A DNA stretch of 64,000 nt from Acinetobacter sp. ANC 3781 (lineage in GTDB: Bacteria; Pseudomonadota; Gammaproteobacteria; Pseudomonadales; Moraxellaceae), in assembly GCF_004331285.1 (NCBI RefSeq), contig NZ_SJOH01000015.1, positions 1-64,000 on the forward strand, read 5' to 3'. Position numbers and translations under genes: made by a program. The notes below the pieces were generated by a model. The model was not told the DNA's origin, searched no databases, and saw only the letters and a program-made list of their open reading frames with translations. This document shows, piece after piece, positions 1-8,123 of the stretch (within the stretch, counting starts at the first letter, position 1; every line of letters starts with the position of its first letter).

Positions 1-1231
1 CAAACCCGCCACGACCGCCATCACGACCACGACCGCCGCCATCACGAGCACCGCGTGCAGGAGGTGGAGATGGCTCAAGACCTTCAATTTCAGACACGTT
101 TAAACGTGCATCCAAAAAGTCTTCAAGCGCACGGATTTTACCGCGTTCACGGTAAGTCGCTAAAGTAATTGCATTACCTGTACGACCAGCACGACCTGTA
201 CGACCGATACGGTGTACATAGTCTTCATTTTTCATCGGTAAACCGAAGTTGATTACGTGTGAAATTGTTGGTACGTCAAGACCACGAGCCGCTACGTCTG
301 TAGCAACCAGGATTTTTGCACGACCTTCACGGATGCTGCGTAAACGACGGTTACGAACAGTCTGTGGCATAGCACCATGAAGTGCAACAACTGATAGACC
401 TGCTTCAGCAAGCTCTTCAGCCAACATGTCTGTATCTTCTTGAGTGCTTGCAAACACAACTGCTTGATCTACTGATTCATCAGATAACCAGTGAGTAAGC
501 AATTTTTTCTTGTGTTCAAAACCATCAGTCCAATGCAATGTTTGAGTGATGTCAGTGTTGGTAGAGTGACCTGTTTCGATCGCAATACGCATAGGATTAT
601 TCATCATGCGTTCAGCAAGCGTAATAATACGCGGTGCAAACGTTGCAGAGAACATCAAGGTTTGTTTACGGTTAGCCGCTAAATCGCCAATCGCTTCTAG
701 GTCTTCAGAGAAACCTAAGTCAAGCATACGGTCAGCTTCGTCGACGATTAGTGCATCAACCATGTCAAGTTTAATTTGACGACGGTTTACAAGATCAAGT
801 AAACGACCTGGAGTCGCAACAACAACTTGTGCACCTTTTAATTGTTGGATTTGTTTACCAAAAGGCATACCACCCATAATCGCAGCAACACGCACACCTT
901 TCATATGACGTACAAACGCGATTGCGTCTTGACATACTTGTTGTGCTAATTCACGTGTTGGTGAAATTACCAGAATATTCGGTTGAGTAACCGCTTTCAT
1001 GCGGTCTTTAAACGGTACTAAAGTATCTTGGTTCGCTAGCGCATTTAGGGTAGGAAGCAAGAATGCAGCAGTTTTACCAGAACCTGTTTGGCTTGATACA
1101 AGAAGGTCTTTACCTTCAAGTGCAGCTGGAATCGCTTGTTCTTGTACAGGAGTTGGCGTAGTAAAGCCTAAACCTTCGATCGCTTGTGTTAAAGTCTCAT
1201 CGAGGGAAAAATCAGCAAAAGTTTTGCTCAT
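1..1231 (-). CDS. DEAD-box ATP-dependent RNA helicase (3'-truncated by window edge)
   Basis: The reading frame runs from ATG at 1231 off the left edge, giving about 410 residues with the C-terminus missing. All DEAD-box motifs are visible: Q motif before PTPVQEQAIP, motif I SSQTGSGKT, PTRELA, TPGRLL, DEAD, SAT, ATDVAARGLDV and HRIGRTGR. After the helicase core the visible sequence turns into an Arg/Gly-rich tail (RDGGGRGRDGGRGG), typical of RhlE/DeaD-like RNA helicases that unwind rRNA or mRNA structure, often during cold adaptation. Closest in style to RhlE (DEADRMLDLGF), but the subgroup cannot be fixed without the C-terminus, so no symbol is given. The gene is preceded by a long untranslated leader. 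Confidence 0.95.
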   Translation of the reverse strand, partial: MSKTFADFSLDETLTQAIEGLGFTTPTPVQEQAIPAALEGKDLLVSSQTGSGKTAAFLLPTLNALANQDTLVPFKDRMKAVTQPNILVISPTRELAQQVCQDAIAFVRHMKGVRVAAIMGGMPFGKQIQQLKGAQVVVATPGRLLDLVNRRQIKLDMVDALIVDEADRMLDLGFSEDLEAIGDLAANRKQTLMFSATFAPRIITLAERMMNNPMRIAIETGHSTNTDITQTLHWTDGFEHKKKLLTHWLSDESVDQAVVFASTQEDTDMLAEELAEAGLSVVALHGAMPQTVRNRRLRSIREGRAKILVATDVAARGLDVPTISHVINFGLPMKNEDYVHRIGRTGRAGRTGNAITLATYRERGKIRALEDFLDARLNVSEIEGLEPSPPPARGARDGGGRGRDGGRGGF

Positions 1232-1522
1232 AGAGAGTGTTCACCCTGAAGTGGGTGCTCCATTAAATAAATTACAATATGGACATCGGCAAAAAGCGGC
1301 ACAGCAAATAGAGCTGAAAAATTTAGGATTCAGCAGCGATCCGAATAACGTCGATGTGGATATAACGCACGTATATGATTACGGCCGCAAACCTGAAGGA
1401 ATCGCTTAAGCGATTGGGGCGCGAAGGATATGTCCTCTCTATGGACAGAACGCGCATACAATGATTAGAAGATAATGTTCAGGTAAAGAACGGAAATTTA
1501 AGTGCGTGGCAGCATAATAACA
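1232..1522 (-). promoter_or_regulatory. Candidate extended -10 promoter and long structured 5' leader of the helicase
   Basis: On the minus strand an extended -10 (TGTTATTAT) lies at 1514-1522, which would give a leader of about 275 nt before the ATG at 1231. The leader holds a 16-bp perfect palindrome at 1400-1415 and a short hairpin (CACCC/GGGTG) at about 1243-1258, whose GGGTG arm is the only Shine-Dalgarno-like stretch near the start. Long leaders are common for cold-inducible RNA helicases. The transcription start is predicted, not known. The remaining stretch 1523-1723 is AT-rich and holds nothing I recognise. Confidence 0.4.
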
Positions 1523-1723
1523 GAATCATTTTAAAAAGTAATCATTTTTTTCGATTAAATTATGCATAGATACTGTTTTTTTCAGTAACAGTCTATTTTA
1601 ACACTCAATTTTGCTTATTTTTCAAGCAAAATCTTCTAATCAGCTATACCGTTTTCTAACTTAATCACTTTAAAAGTATTTAAAATGAACATTAAAGATA
1701 GAAATAAACTTTGACCAGCAATA

Positions 1724-1750
1724 AAAAAGCCCTCACTTGGAGAGCTTTTT
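1724..1750 (-). terminator. Intrinsic terminator of suhB
   Basis: An 11-bp stem (one G-U wobble on the transcribed strand) with A-run before and U-run after, placed 30 bases beyond the suhB stop codon on the minus strand. Confidence 0.8.
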
Positions 1751-1779
1751 CTTTGTCATATCACTCGATTCAAGCAGTC

Positions 1780-2610
1780 TTACTTTGCAGCTTCGCCCCA
1801 AGCTGGAACAACAGCTTGCATTAGAGGTTTAAGCATTTTCATAGAGCAAGCAATGACTTGACCATTATCCATAGAATCGGCACCACCACGTGCATCCACT
1901 ACAGTACCACCCGCTTCTTTTACCAGTAACTCGCCTGCAGCGATATCCCAAGGTTTCAAACCAAGTTCGAAGTAACCATCAAGACGACCAGCAGCAACAT
2001 AAGCCAAGTCTAAGGCAGCAGAACCTGAACGACGGAATTGTGCGCCGCCTTCAGTCACGTTTAATAATGAATCAAAATGGTTTTTCGCATAAGAAACCAC
2101 TTCACCGTTACGTTTATTACGGTAAGCATGGCCTACAGCCAAGAAGGTATTTTCCAGGCTGTCTTTAATATTTACGCGAATACGACGTTGGTTCATCATG
2201 GCACCGCGACCACGACTTGCAGAGAAAAGCTCATCTTTCACAGGGTCATAAATAACGCCGTGTTGAGTTACGCCTTTATGTTGAACTGCAATTGAGATAC
2301 AGAAATGTGGAAAACCGTTAATGAAGTTTAAAGTACCGTCCAAAGGATCGATCACCCAACACCAATCGGCGTCGTGACCTTTACCTTCTTGCATACCAAA
2401 CTCTTCACCAAGGAAGCTGTGGTTTTTATAGCTTTTACGTAGAGTATCGATAGTCAACTGTTCCAAGTAACGGTCTACACGCGTTACCGGGCCATCAATC
2501 CCTTTTTCTTCGACTTGTAGATCGAGTTTATGACGATTTTGATGCGCTTTTAAAAGCTCTTGACCAACTAATTGAGCCGCACGCGCAGCCATAACCACCA
2601 TAGGTTCCAT
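1780..2610 (-). CDS. suhB: Inositol-1-monophosphatase family protein SuhB
   Basis: A 276-residue member of the Mg-dependent inositol monophosphatase family. Metal-binding motifs are in place: Asp46 (VTRVD), GEE at 68-70, WVIDPLDGT at 85-93 with Asp88 and Asp91, and WDIAAG near 221. SuhB hydrolyses inositol phosphates in vitro and in bacteria also joins the rRNA antitermination complex with NusA, so its main role may be ribosome biogenesis. The start at 2610 (MEPMVV) matches the family N-terminus; a longer frame opens at 2745 but would have to read through the dxs terminator hairpin. It lies downstream of dxs on the same strand as a separate unit. Confidence 0.93.
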   Translation of the reverse strand: MEPMVVMAARAAQLVGQELLKAHQNRHKLDLQVEEKGIDGPVTRVDRYLEQLTIDTLRKSYKNHSFLGEEFGMQEGKGHDADWCWVIDPLDGTLNFINGFPHFCISIAVQHKGVTQHGVIYDPVKDELFSASRGRGAMMNQRRIRVNIKDSLENTFLAVGHAYRNKRNGEVVSYAKNHFDSLLNVTEGGAQFRRSGSAALDLAYVAAGRLDGYFELGLKPWDIAAGELLVKEAGGTVVDARGGADSMDNGQVIACSMKMLKPLMQAVVPAWGEAAK

Positions 2611-2656
2611 TGAACACCCACTACAAATTTGAAGATACTGATAAAGAATAATGCAT

Positions 2657-2692
2657 AAAAGCCCGCATATTTTAGCAAATATGCGGGCTTTT
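2657..2692 (-). terminator. Strong terminator downstream of dxs
   Basis: A 16-bp perfect stem (GC-rich core GCCCGC) with a TAGC loop, flanked by A and T runs so it can work in both directions. It sits between the dxs stop and the suhB start and argues against the longer suhB reading frame. Confidence 0.9.
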
Positions 2693-2722
2693 AGGGAAAA
2701 AATGTTGCTAAAATTTAATGAA

Positions 2723-4633
2723 TCAAGATGAAACGGTTTGTACAAGCTTTAGCCAAGCTAATTCAATTGATTTTTCAATGCCTTTTGCATCAAGCCCAGC
2801 CTGTTGCAACATTTGTGCATGTGAAGCCTGGTGCATGAAAATATCAGGTAAACCTAGATTCAAAGTCGGTTTAACAATTTGGGCTTGTGCCAGATATTCA
2901 TTGACTGCACTCCCCGCGCCTGCCATCACTGCATGTTCTTCAACAGTGACGAATAAACTGGTTGTGCTGGCAAGTGCTGTAATCATCTGTTCATCTAAAG
3001 GTTTAACAAAACGCATATTCACTACGCGCACACCCACCTCATGCAATTGTGTCAATGATTGGGCTGCTTCAATTGCCGCAGTTACACGACTGCCAAAAGC
3101 CAGAATACTAATCTGTTCATCTTGCTGTTCATTAAAACCGGCCACAATTTCCGCTTTACCAATTTCCAGAGCAGTCAATTGTTGTTGAATTTCTACACCG
3201 ATGCCATTGCCACGCGGATAACGAATTGCAGCAGGACCATTATATAAATAGCCCGTATGCAACATCTGGCGACATTCATTTTCATCTTTAGGTGCCATGA
3301 TCACCATATTCGGTACGGTACGCATAAAGGCATAATCGTAAGCACCGGCATGGGTTGGACCATCTTCACCGACCAAACCGGCACGATCGATGCCAAAGGT
3401 CACATCTAAATTTTGTAAAGCGACATCATGCACCAGCTGATCATAACCTCGTTGCAGAAAGGTCGAGTAAATCGCCACTACAGGTTTTAAACCTTCACAT
3501 GCCATACCGGCAGCCAAGGTGACTGCATGCTGTTCAGCAATTGCAACATCAAAAAAGCGCTCAGGAAACTGTTTGGCAAACTGTACCATGCCTGAACCTT
3601 CACACATCGCAGGTGTAATCGCCAGCAAACGTTCATCTTGTGCCGCTTCATCACACAGCCATTGTCCAAAAACATCGGAATATTTTGGTGCTGTATTGCT
3701 TGAAGAGGCCGTATTTAATTTGCTGATGGCATGGTATTTAATCTGATCGGCTTCAGCAGGAACAAAGCCTTTACCTTTTTTGGTATAGACATGAATTAAA
3801 CGCGGACCTTTACGTTTTTTTACTGCATCGAAGACTTGTACCAGTTGCTTGACATCATGACCGTCAAAAGGACCGAAGTAGTCAAATCCAATCGCTTTAA
3901 ATAAGTTATCCGCTGCATCCGTAGCTGCACTGTGTAAACGTGAGTTATATAGCCATTCAGGATGCGGCTGGAGAAAAGCCTCGCCTGTTTCTGAAATATT
4001 AACCGATTGACCACTTTGCCAGATTGCCGCCAGATGCTTGGCAAAACCACCGGTACTGCATGAAATCGACATATCGTTGTCATTCAGCACCACGATTAAA
4101 TCAGCATTATGGGCCACTGCATCATTCATGGCTTCAAAAGCCATACCCGCAGTCATCGCGCCATCCCCAATAATGGACACCACTTCACACGGGTCTTTTT
4201 GGTATCGACGTGCCAACGTCATACCCAGTCCAGCAGAAATTGCTGTTGAGGAATGCCCCACTCCAAAGGTATCAAATACCGATTCTTCACGGGTAGGAAA
4301 AGCCGCTAAACCGTCTTTAGCACGAATAGTGCTAAGTTGTTCACGGCGACCGGTTAAGGCTTTATGTGGATAGGCCTGATGACCGACATCCCAAATTAAA
4401 CGGTCATGCGGGGTATTGAAACAATAGTGCAAAGCCACCGTCAGTTCGATCACGCCCAGATTGGCACCAAAATGCCCTCCGCTTTGTCCTGCTGCATACA
4501 AAATGTACTGACGCAACTCATCCGCCACTTTTTCTAATTGGCTGCGCTCGAGCAATCTTAATTGTTGCGGATGGTCAATCGTATCTAGCAACGGTGTTAC
4601 AGGGCGATGAGTCGGTATTTCTGTATACAACAT
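2723..4633 (-). CDS. dxs: 1-deoxy-D-xylulose-5-phosphate synthase
   Basis: First enzyme of the MEP isoprenoid pathway: condenses pyruvate and glyceraldehyde 3-phosphate with thiamine diphosphate in the cytoplasm. Length 636 residues, as usual (E. coli 620). The thiamine diphosphate motif GDGAMTAG begins near residue 156 and continues to the conserved LNDND. The N-terminal [13 protein letters not shown] and the C-terminal transketolase regions ([22 protein letters not shown]) are intact. ATG at 4633 is preferred, with AGAAGG 12 bases upstream; a TTG three codons earlier (4642) is possible. The ispH gene of the same pathway is also in this window, at 54.5 kb. Confidence 0.97.
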   Translation of the reverse strand: MLYTEIPTHRPVTPLLDTIDHPQQLRLLERSQLEKVADELRQYILYAAGQSGGHFGANLGVIELTVALHYCFNTPHDRLIWDVGHQAYPHKALTGRREQLSTIRAKDGLAAFPTREESVFDTFGVGHSSTAISAGLGMTLARRYQKDPCEVVSIIGDGAMTAGMAFEAMNDAVAHNADLIVVLNDNDMSISCSTGGFAKHLAAIWQSGQSVNISETGEAFLQPHPEWLYNSRLHSAATDAADNLFKAIGFDYFGPFDGHDVKQLVQVFDAVKKRKGPRLIHVYTKKGKGFVPAEADQIKYHAISKLNTASSSNTAPKYSDVFGQWLCDEAAQDERLLAITPAMCEGSGMVQFAKQFPERFFDVAIAEQHAVTLAAGMACEGLKPVVAIYSTFLQRGYDQLVHDVALQNLDVTFGIDRAGLVGEDGPTHAGAYDYAFMRTVPNMVIMAPKDENECRQMLHTGYLYNGPAAIRYPRGNGIGVEIQQQLTALEIGKAEIVAGFNEQQDEQISILAFGSRVTAAIEAAQSLTQLHEVGVRVVNMRFVKPLDEQMITALASTTSLFVTVEEHAVMAGAGSAVNEYLAQAQIVKPTLNLGLPDIFMHQASHAQMLQQAGLDAKGIEKSIELAWLKLVQTVSS

Positions 4634-4708
4634 AAATGGCAAAGCCTTCTAAAGCCTGGCAAATCCTAAGCTAGGTAAATGGGTTATTCGAGCCTACACA
4701 ATGTTCGA

Positions 4709-4717
4709 ATTGTATCA
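4709..4717 (-). promoter_or_regulatory. Candidate extended -10 promoter of dxs
   Basis: TGATACAAT on the minus strand, about 75 bases upstream of dxs. No good -35 box is seen, as expected for an extended -10 element. The 313-base gap between the divergent dxs and ribA genes (4634-4946) otherwise holds a possible ribA -10 (TATACT, 4906-4911) and no other structure I can support. Confidence 0.35.
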
Positions 4718-4946
4718 CCTTTAAATCAGCCACATTTCTAGCGATGCAGTTTAGAGGAAAATCTCTACACTGGGTGTTTGTTCATGAGCGAGATTATCCT
4801 GAATAATCTTACTATTTATCAACCATTATCGTTCGCTTTATACAAAAAAGAAAATCTTCTGCATAATTTCAGGGTAGCAATTCTACCAATGTCCAAGCAT
4901 TACGCTATACTTTAGCCAATTAATGAACTATTTGACGGGTTAAGCA

Positions 4947-5549
4947 GTGCCTATAGAGTTTGTCGCAACTTCAAGATTACCAACCACTTTTGGTGAATTT
5001 AAAATCACTGTATTTCAAGATCCTCAAACCGGTGAAGAACATGTCGCAATTTCTAAAGGACTCGATACTGCACCGACTGATCCGGTTTTGGTTCGTATTC
5101 ACTCTGAATGTTTAACTGGTGACGCGTTTGCTTCACTGAAATGTGATTGTGGACCCCAACTCCAGGCAACACTCAAGTTAATAAACGAAGTGGGTCAAGG
5201 CGTGGTTTTATACTTGCGTCAAGAAGGTCGCGGTATTGGACTGACCAACAAAATTCGTGCCTATGCCCTGCAAGATCAGGGACATGATACCGTCGATGCC
5301 AATCTCATGTTGAATTTGCCTGCAGATGCACGACGTTATGACATGTGTACCATTATGCTGGATCATTTAAAGGTTAAACAGGTCAAACTGGTGACCAACA
5401 ATCCCTCAAAAATTGCCGCATTAGAAGAACTGGGGATTGATGTGGTTGATCGTGTTCCCCTTACGGTCGGCTTAAATCCCTTCAACGCAGAATATCTAAA
5501 AACCAAACATGAACGTATGGCGCATATGTATAAAAAAGGTGACTTCTAA
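4947..5549 (+). CDS. ribA: GTP cyclohydrolase II
   Basis: Opens GTP to the pyrimidine precursor of riboflavin. The 200 residues match stand-alone RibA (E. coli 196). The zinc ligands Cys55, Cys66 and Cys68 sit in [19 protein letters not shown], and the catalytic stretch RQEGRGIGL is at 91-99. The start is GTG at 4947 (MPIEF...), with no strong Shine-Dalgarno, so translation may be weak. No RibB domain is fused, and no FMN riboswitch was seen upstream. Confidence 0.96.
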   Translation: MPIEFVATSRLPTTFGEFKITVFQDPQTGEEHVAISKGLDTAPTDPVLVRIHSECLTGDAFASLKCDCGPQLQATLKLINEVGQGVVLYLRQEGRGIGLTNKIRAYALQDQGHDTVDANLMLNLPADARRYDMCTIMLDHLKVKQVKLVTNNPSKIAALEELGIDVVDRVPLTVGLNPFNAEYLKTKHERMAHMYKKGDF

Positions 5550-5583
5550 TTCACTTTATAAAGCTTTATAAATCATAGTATTC

Positions 5584-5625
5584 AGGGATTTTTTACAAGA
5601 TGTTAAAAAATCCCTTACTTTTTTT
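5584..5625 (+). terminator. Terminator of ribA
   Basis: 12-bp perfect stem (AGGGATTTTTTA and its complement) with an 8-base loop and a run of seven T, 34 bases after the ribA stop. Confidence 0.85.
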
Positions 5626-5680
5626 ATGACTTTGTGTTTTGATGTATTCAGTCCTTAAAATTAGGCAATAGAGGTCATCT

Positions 5681-6622
5681 ATGCAGCACCCAACTTCAGC
5701 TGATATTCAACGCGTTCGCGAATTTCTCCTCGACTTGCAAGCCCGTATTTGTACTGGCTTGGAACAACGAGAATTAGAGAGTGGTGGCACTGCTCAATTT
5801 GAGATTGATGATTGGGAGCGCCCGGAAGGTGGCGGTGGTCGTTCACGCGTTTTACAAAATGGCAGCGTGATTGAAAAAGGTGGTGTGATGTTTTCTCACA
5901 TCAATATTTCAAAATTACCGGCTTCGGCAACAGAACGTCATCCACAAATTGCCGGGGCAAAAGCACAAGCTTTGGGTGTGTCTTTGGTGATTCATCCAAA
6001 GAACCCGAATGTTCCAACTTCTCATGCCAACGTGCGTTTGTTTGTGGCAGAGCCTGAAGGACAAGATCCAGTATGGTGGTTTGGTGGCGGTTTTGACCTA
6101 ACCCCTTTCTATCCAGATGATCAAGATGTATTGGACTGGCACCAAAAAGCCCATGATCTGTGTGCGCCATTTGGTGACACGGTTTATACCGAACACAAAA
6201 AGTGGTGTGATGACTATTTCTACTTAAAACATCGCGATGAACAACGTGGTGTGGGTGGATTGTTCTTTGATGATTTAAATCAGTGGGATTTCGAAACCTG
6301 CTTTAAATACATTCAAGCTGTCGGCAATGGTTATTTAGAAGCGATCTTGCCGATTTTCCAGCGCCATCAAAATCAACCGTATACCAAAGCGCAACGCGAT
6401 TTCCAACTGTACCGTCGTGGCCGTTATGTGGAATATAATCTGGTTTATGACCGCGGCACTTTATTTGGTCTGCAAACCGGTGGTCGGATTGAATCAATTT
6501 TAGTCAGTATGCCGCCGCTTGCCGCGTGGTCATATCGTCCGGAATGGGATGAAGATTCTGCTGAAAAACGCTTAACTGACTATTATTTAAAACCACAGGA
6601 CTGGTTAACTGAACTTCAATAA
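5681..6622 (+). CDS. hemF: Oxygen-dependent coproporphyrinogen III oxidase
   Basis: Decarboxylates coproporphyrinogen III to protoporphyrinogen IX using oxygen, a late haem step. The 313 residues are slightly longer than E. coli HemF (299). Family signatures are clear: [59 protein letters not shown] and [26 protein letters not shown] lies 6 bases before the ATG. Monocistronic between terminators. The radical-SAM homologue in this window (14.4 kb) is HemW, not an anaerobic HemN replacement. Confidence 0.97.
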   Translation: MQHPTSADIQRVREFLLDLQARICTGLEQRELESGGTAQFEIDDWERPEGGGGRSRVLQNGSVIEKGGVMFSHINISKLPASATERHPQIAGAKAQALGVSLVIHPKNPNVPTSHANVRLFVAEPEGQDPVWWFGGGFDLTPFYPDDQDVLDWHQKAHDLCAPFGDTVYTEHKKWCDDYFYLKHRDEQRGVGGLFFDDLNQWDFETCFKYIQAVGNGYLEAILPIFQRHQNQPYTKAQRDFQLYRRGRYVEYNLVYDRGTLFGLQTGGRIESILVSMPPLAAWSYRPEWDEDSAEKRLTDYYLKPQDWLTELQ

Positions 6623-6646
6623 TTTAAATATATTTAAAAACTTTCA

Positions 6647-6680
6647 TCCCTTTTTCTATTTTGGATAAAGGGACTTTTTT
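6647..6680 (+). terminator. Terminator of hemF
   Basis: 7-bp stem TCCCTTT/AAAGGGA followed by CTTTTTT, 25 bases after the stop codon. The remaining gap to 6924 is very AT-rich and shows no other feature. Confidence 0.75.
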
Positions 6681-6924
6681 ATATTCATAATTTTCTTCGA
6701 AGCTAAAATTAAAAATTTAGAATAATAAAACCTTTTTAAATCAATATTTTTGTGTCATAAAAGATTCATCATATTTTATTCATAATAATTCTACTGACAT
6801 ATTTCCTTACAGCACTAGACTCTGTAGATTTTATAAAATCGTTTAGACTAAGAAATTAAATTTACTATTCACACATATTGAAAAGCATATATCAATTAAA
6901 AAATCGTGCTTTCGGGAGCAGATA

Positions 6925-7131
6925 ATGTTAGATAAAATTTTAAATCATAAGGTAATGCTATTTTGGTCGATTTTCACCCTTATTCTCTGTTCTATTGCCA
7001 TTACCTTATCCTCAGATAATACGCTTTCTGATAGCTTATCCATTACATTCAGTGTATTTGCGGGATTTGCCTTATTCTTTACCGCAGCAATGTGGCTAGA
7101 AGACATGGTTCACGAAATCTGTAATCCTTGA
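6925..7131 (+). CDS. Small inner-membrane protein, two predicted TM segments, unknown function
   Basis: A 68-residue protein with a good ribosome binding site (CGGGAGC, 7 bases before ATG). Two hydrophobic segments are visible, at about residues 10-28 (VMLFWSIFTLILCSIAITL) and 38-57, separated by a short polar loop rich in Ser and Asp; the C-terminus MWLEDMVHEICNP is polar. No family is recognised. It stands alone between the hemF terminator and aroE, and has its own AT-rich upstream region. The coding call rests on the start signal and membrane-protein composition. Confidence 0.65.
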   Translation: MLDKILNHKVMLFWSIFTLILCSIAITLSSDNTLSDSLSITFSVFAGFALFFTAAMWLEDMVHEICNP

Positions 7132-7277
7132 TATTATTTTAATACACTTTAATTTTTTCCGCTTATACCCTTACTCTTTATAGATGCTTTACTTTTGATT
7201 TTGTTTCTTTTCCCGACTTTAGCTAGGGTTGAAAATCACGTATATTGAATGCCATTTCCGCACATGGGCCTTGTGAA

Positions 7278-8066
7278 ATGAGCAAACAATTCGCGGTGGT
7301 TGGTCATCCAATCGAACAGTCACGTTCACCAGAACTTCATCATGCTTTTGCTAAACAAACCGGAATTGACCTGCAATATAGCAAACGTCTTGCCCCTCTA
7401 GATGGTTTTGAAGCCAATATCAAAGAATTCTTTGCCGAGGGCGGTATGGGCATGAATGTGACGGTGCCTTTTAAGGAACAAGCATTTGCACAATGCCAAG
7501 TGCTGACAGAACGGGCCAAAATTGCCAAAGCGGTGAATACGCTTTGGATGCAAGATGGCAAGCTGTATGGTGACAACACTGATGGTCAGGGCCTGGTCGA
7601 TGCGATTAAAGCCTTGGATTGGAATCTGGAAAATACTGACCTTTTAATTATTGGTGCGGGTGGCGCAACACGTGGTGTAGTCTACCCTTTGGTTCAGGCA
7701 GGTGTAAAAAAAATCGTGATTGCTAATCGTACCCTTGCCCGTGCCGAACAGCTGGTTGCCGATTTAAAGGTGGCGGTTCCTCAAGCCACACTTGCTGCGA
7801 TTTCTTTAGATGATTTAGCAGGTAATTTTGATCTTGTGATTAATGCCACTTCTGCCAGCCTAAGTGGTGATGCTCTGGTTTTACCTGAATCCTTGCAGTT
7901 TAAACATGCCTATGAAATGGCCTATGGCAAACCATCGAGCTTTTTAGATCAGGCCAAAGCCCGAGGTATTCCGACTTCTGAAGGCTACGGCATGCTGGTG
8001 GGTCAAGCGATTGAGTCTTTTTCGATTTGGAATGGAGTTAAACCCGCGCTAAAAGATTTTCTTTAA
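7278..8066 (+). CDS. aroE: Shikimate dehydrogenase
   Basis: NADPH-dependent reduction of 3-dehydroshikimate to shikimate in aromatic amino acid synthesis. The 262 residues match AroE. Substrate and catalytic residues are visible: SRSPELHHAF at 15-24, Lys66 in NVTVPFKEQ, Asp102 in DNTDGQGL, and the NADP loop GAGGATRG. The C-terminal EGYGMLVGQA motif is present. ATG at 7278 fits the family N-terminus (MSKQFAVVGHPIEQS); the frame extends upstream only to a TTG at 7245. Confidence 0.96.
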   Translation: MSKQFAVVGHPIEQSRSPELHHAFAKQTGIDLQYSKRLAPLDGFEANIKEFFAEGGMGMNVTVPFKEQAFAQCQVLTERAKIAKAVNTLWMQDGKLYGDNTDGQGLVDAIKALDWNLENTDLLIIGAGGATRGVVYPLVQAGVKKIVIANRTLARAEQLVADLKVAVPQATLAAISLDDLAGNFDLVINATSASLSGDALVLPESLQFKHAYEMAYGKPSSFLDQAKARGIPTSEGYGMLVGQAIESFSIWNGVKPALKDFL

Positions 8067-8090
8067 ATCTGTTCTTTAAATATGTCCCAA

Positions 8091-8118
8091 AAAAAGAACC
8101 TCATCTGAGGTTCTTTTT
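8091..8118. terminator. Bidirectional terminator between aroE and the convergent lipoprotein gene
   Basis: 13-bp perfect stem (AAAAAGAACCTCA and complement) with a 2-base loop; A and T runs on both sides serve both converging genes. Confidence 0.9.
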
Positions 8119-8123
8119 AATAC

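Noticed and set aside
2718..3188. 156-codon plus-strand frame opposite dxs
   Set aside because: Lies antisense to the conserved dxs C-terminus and has a Cys/Ser/Ala-rich shadow composition with no start signal.
4634..4946. FMN riboswitch before ribA
   Set aside because: None of the conserved FMN-element blocks is present, and the gap is ordinary AT-rich DNA.
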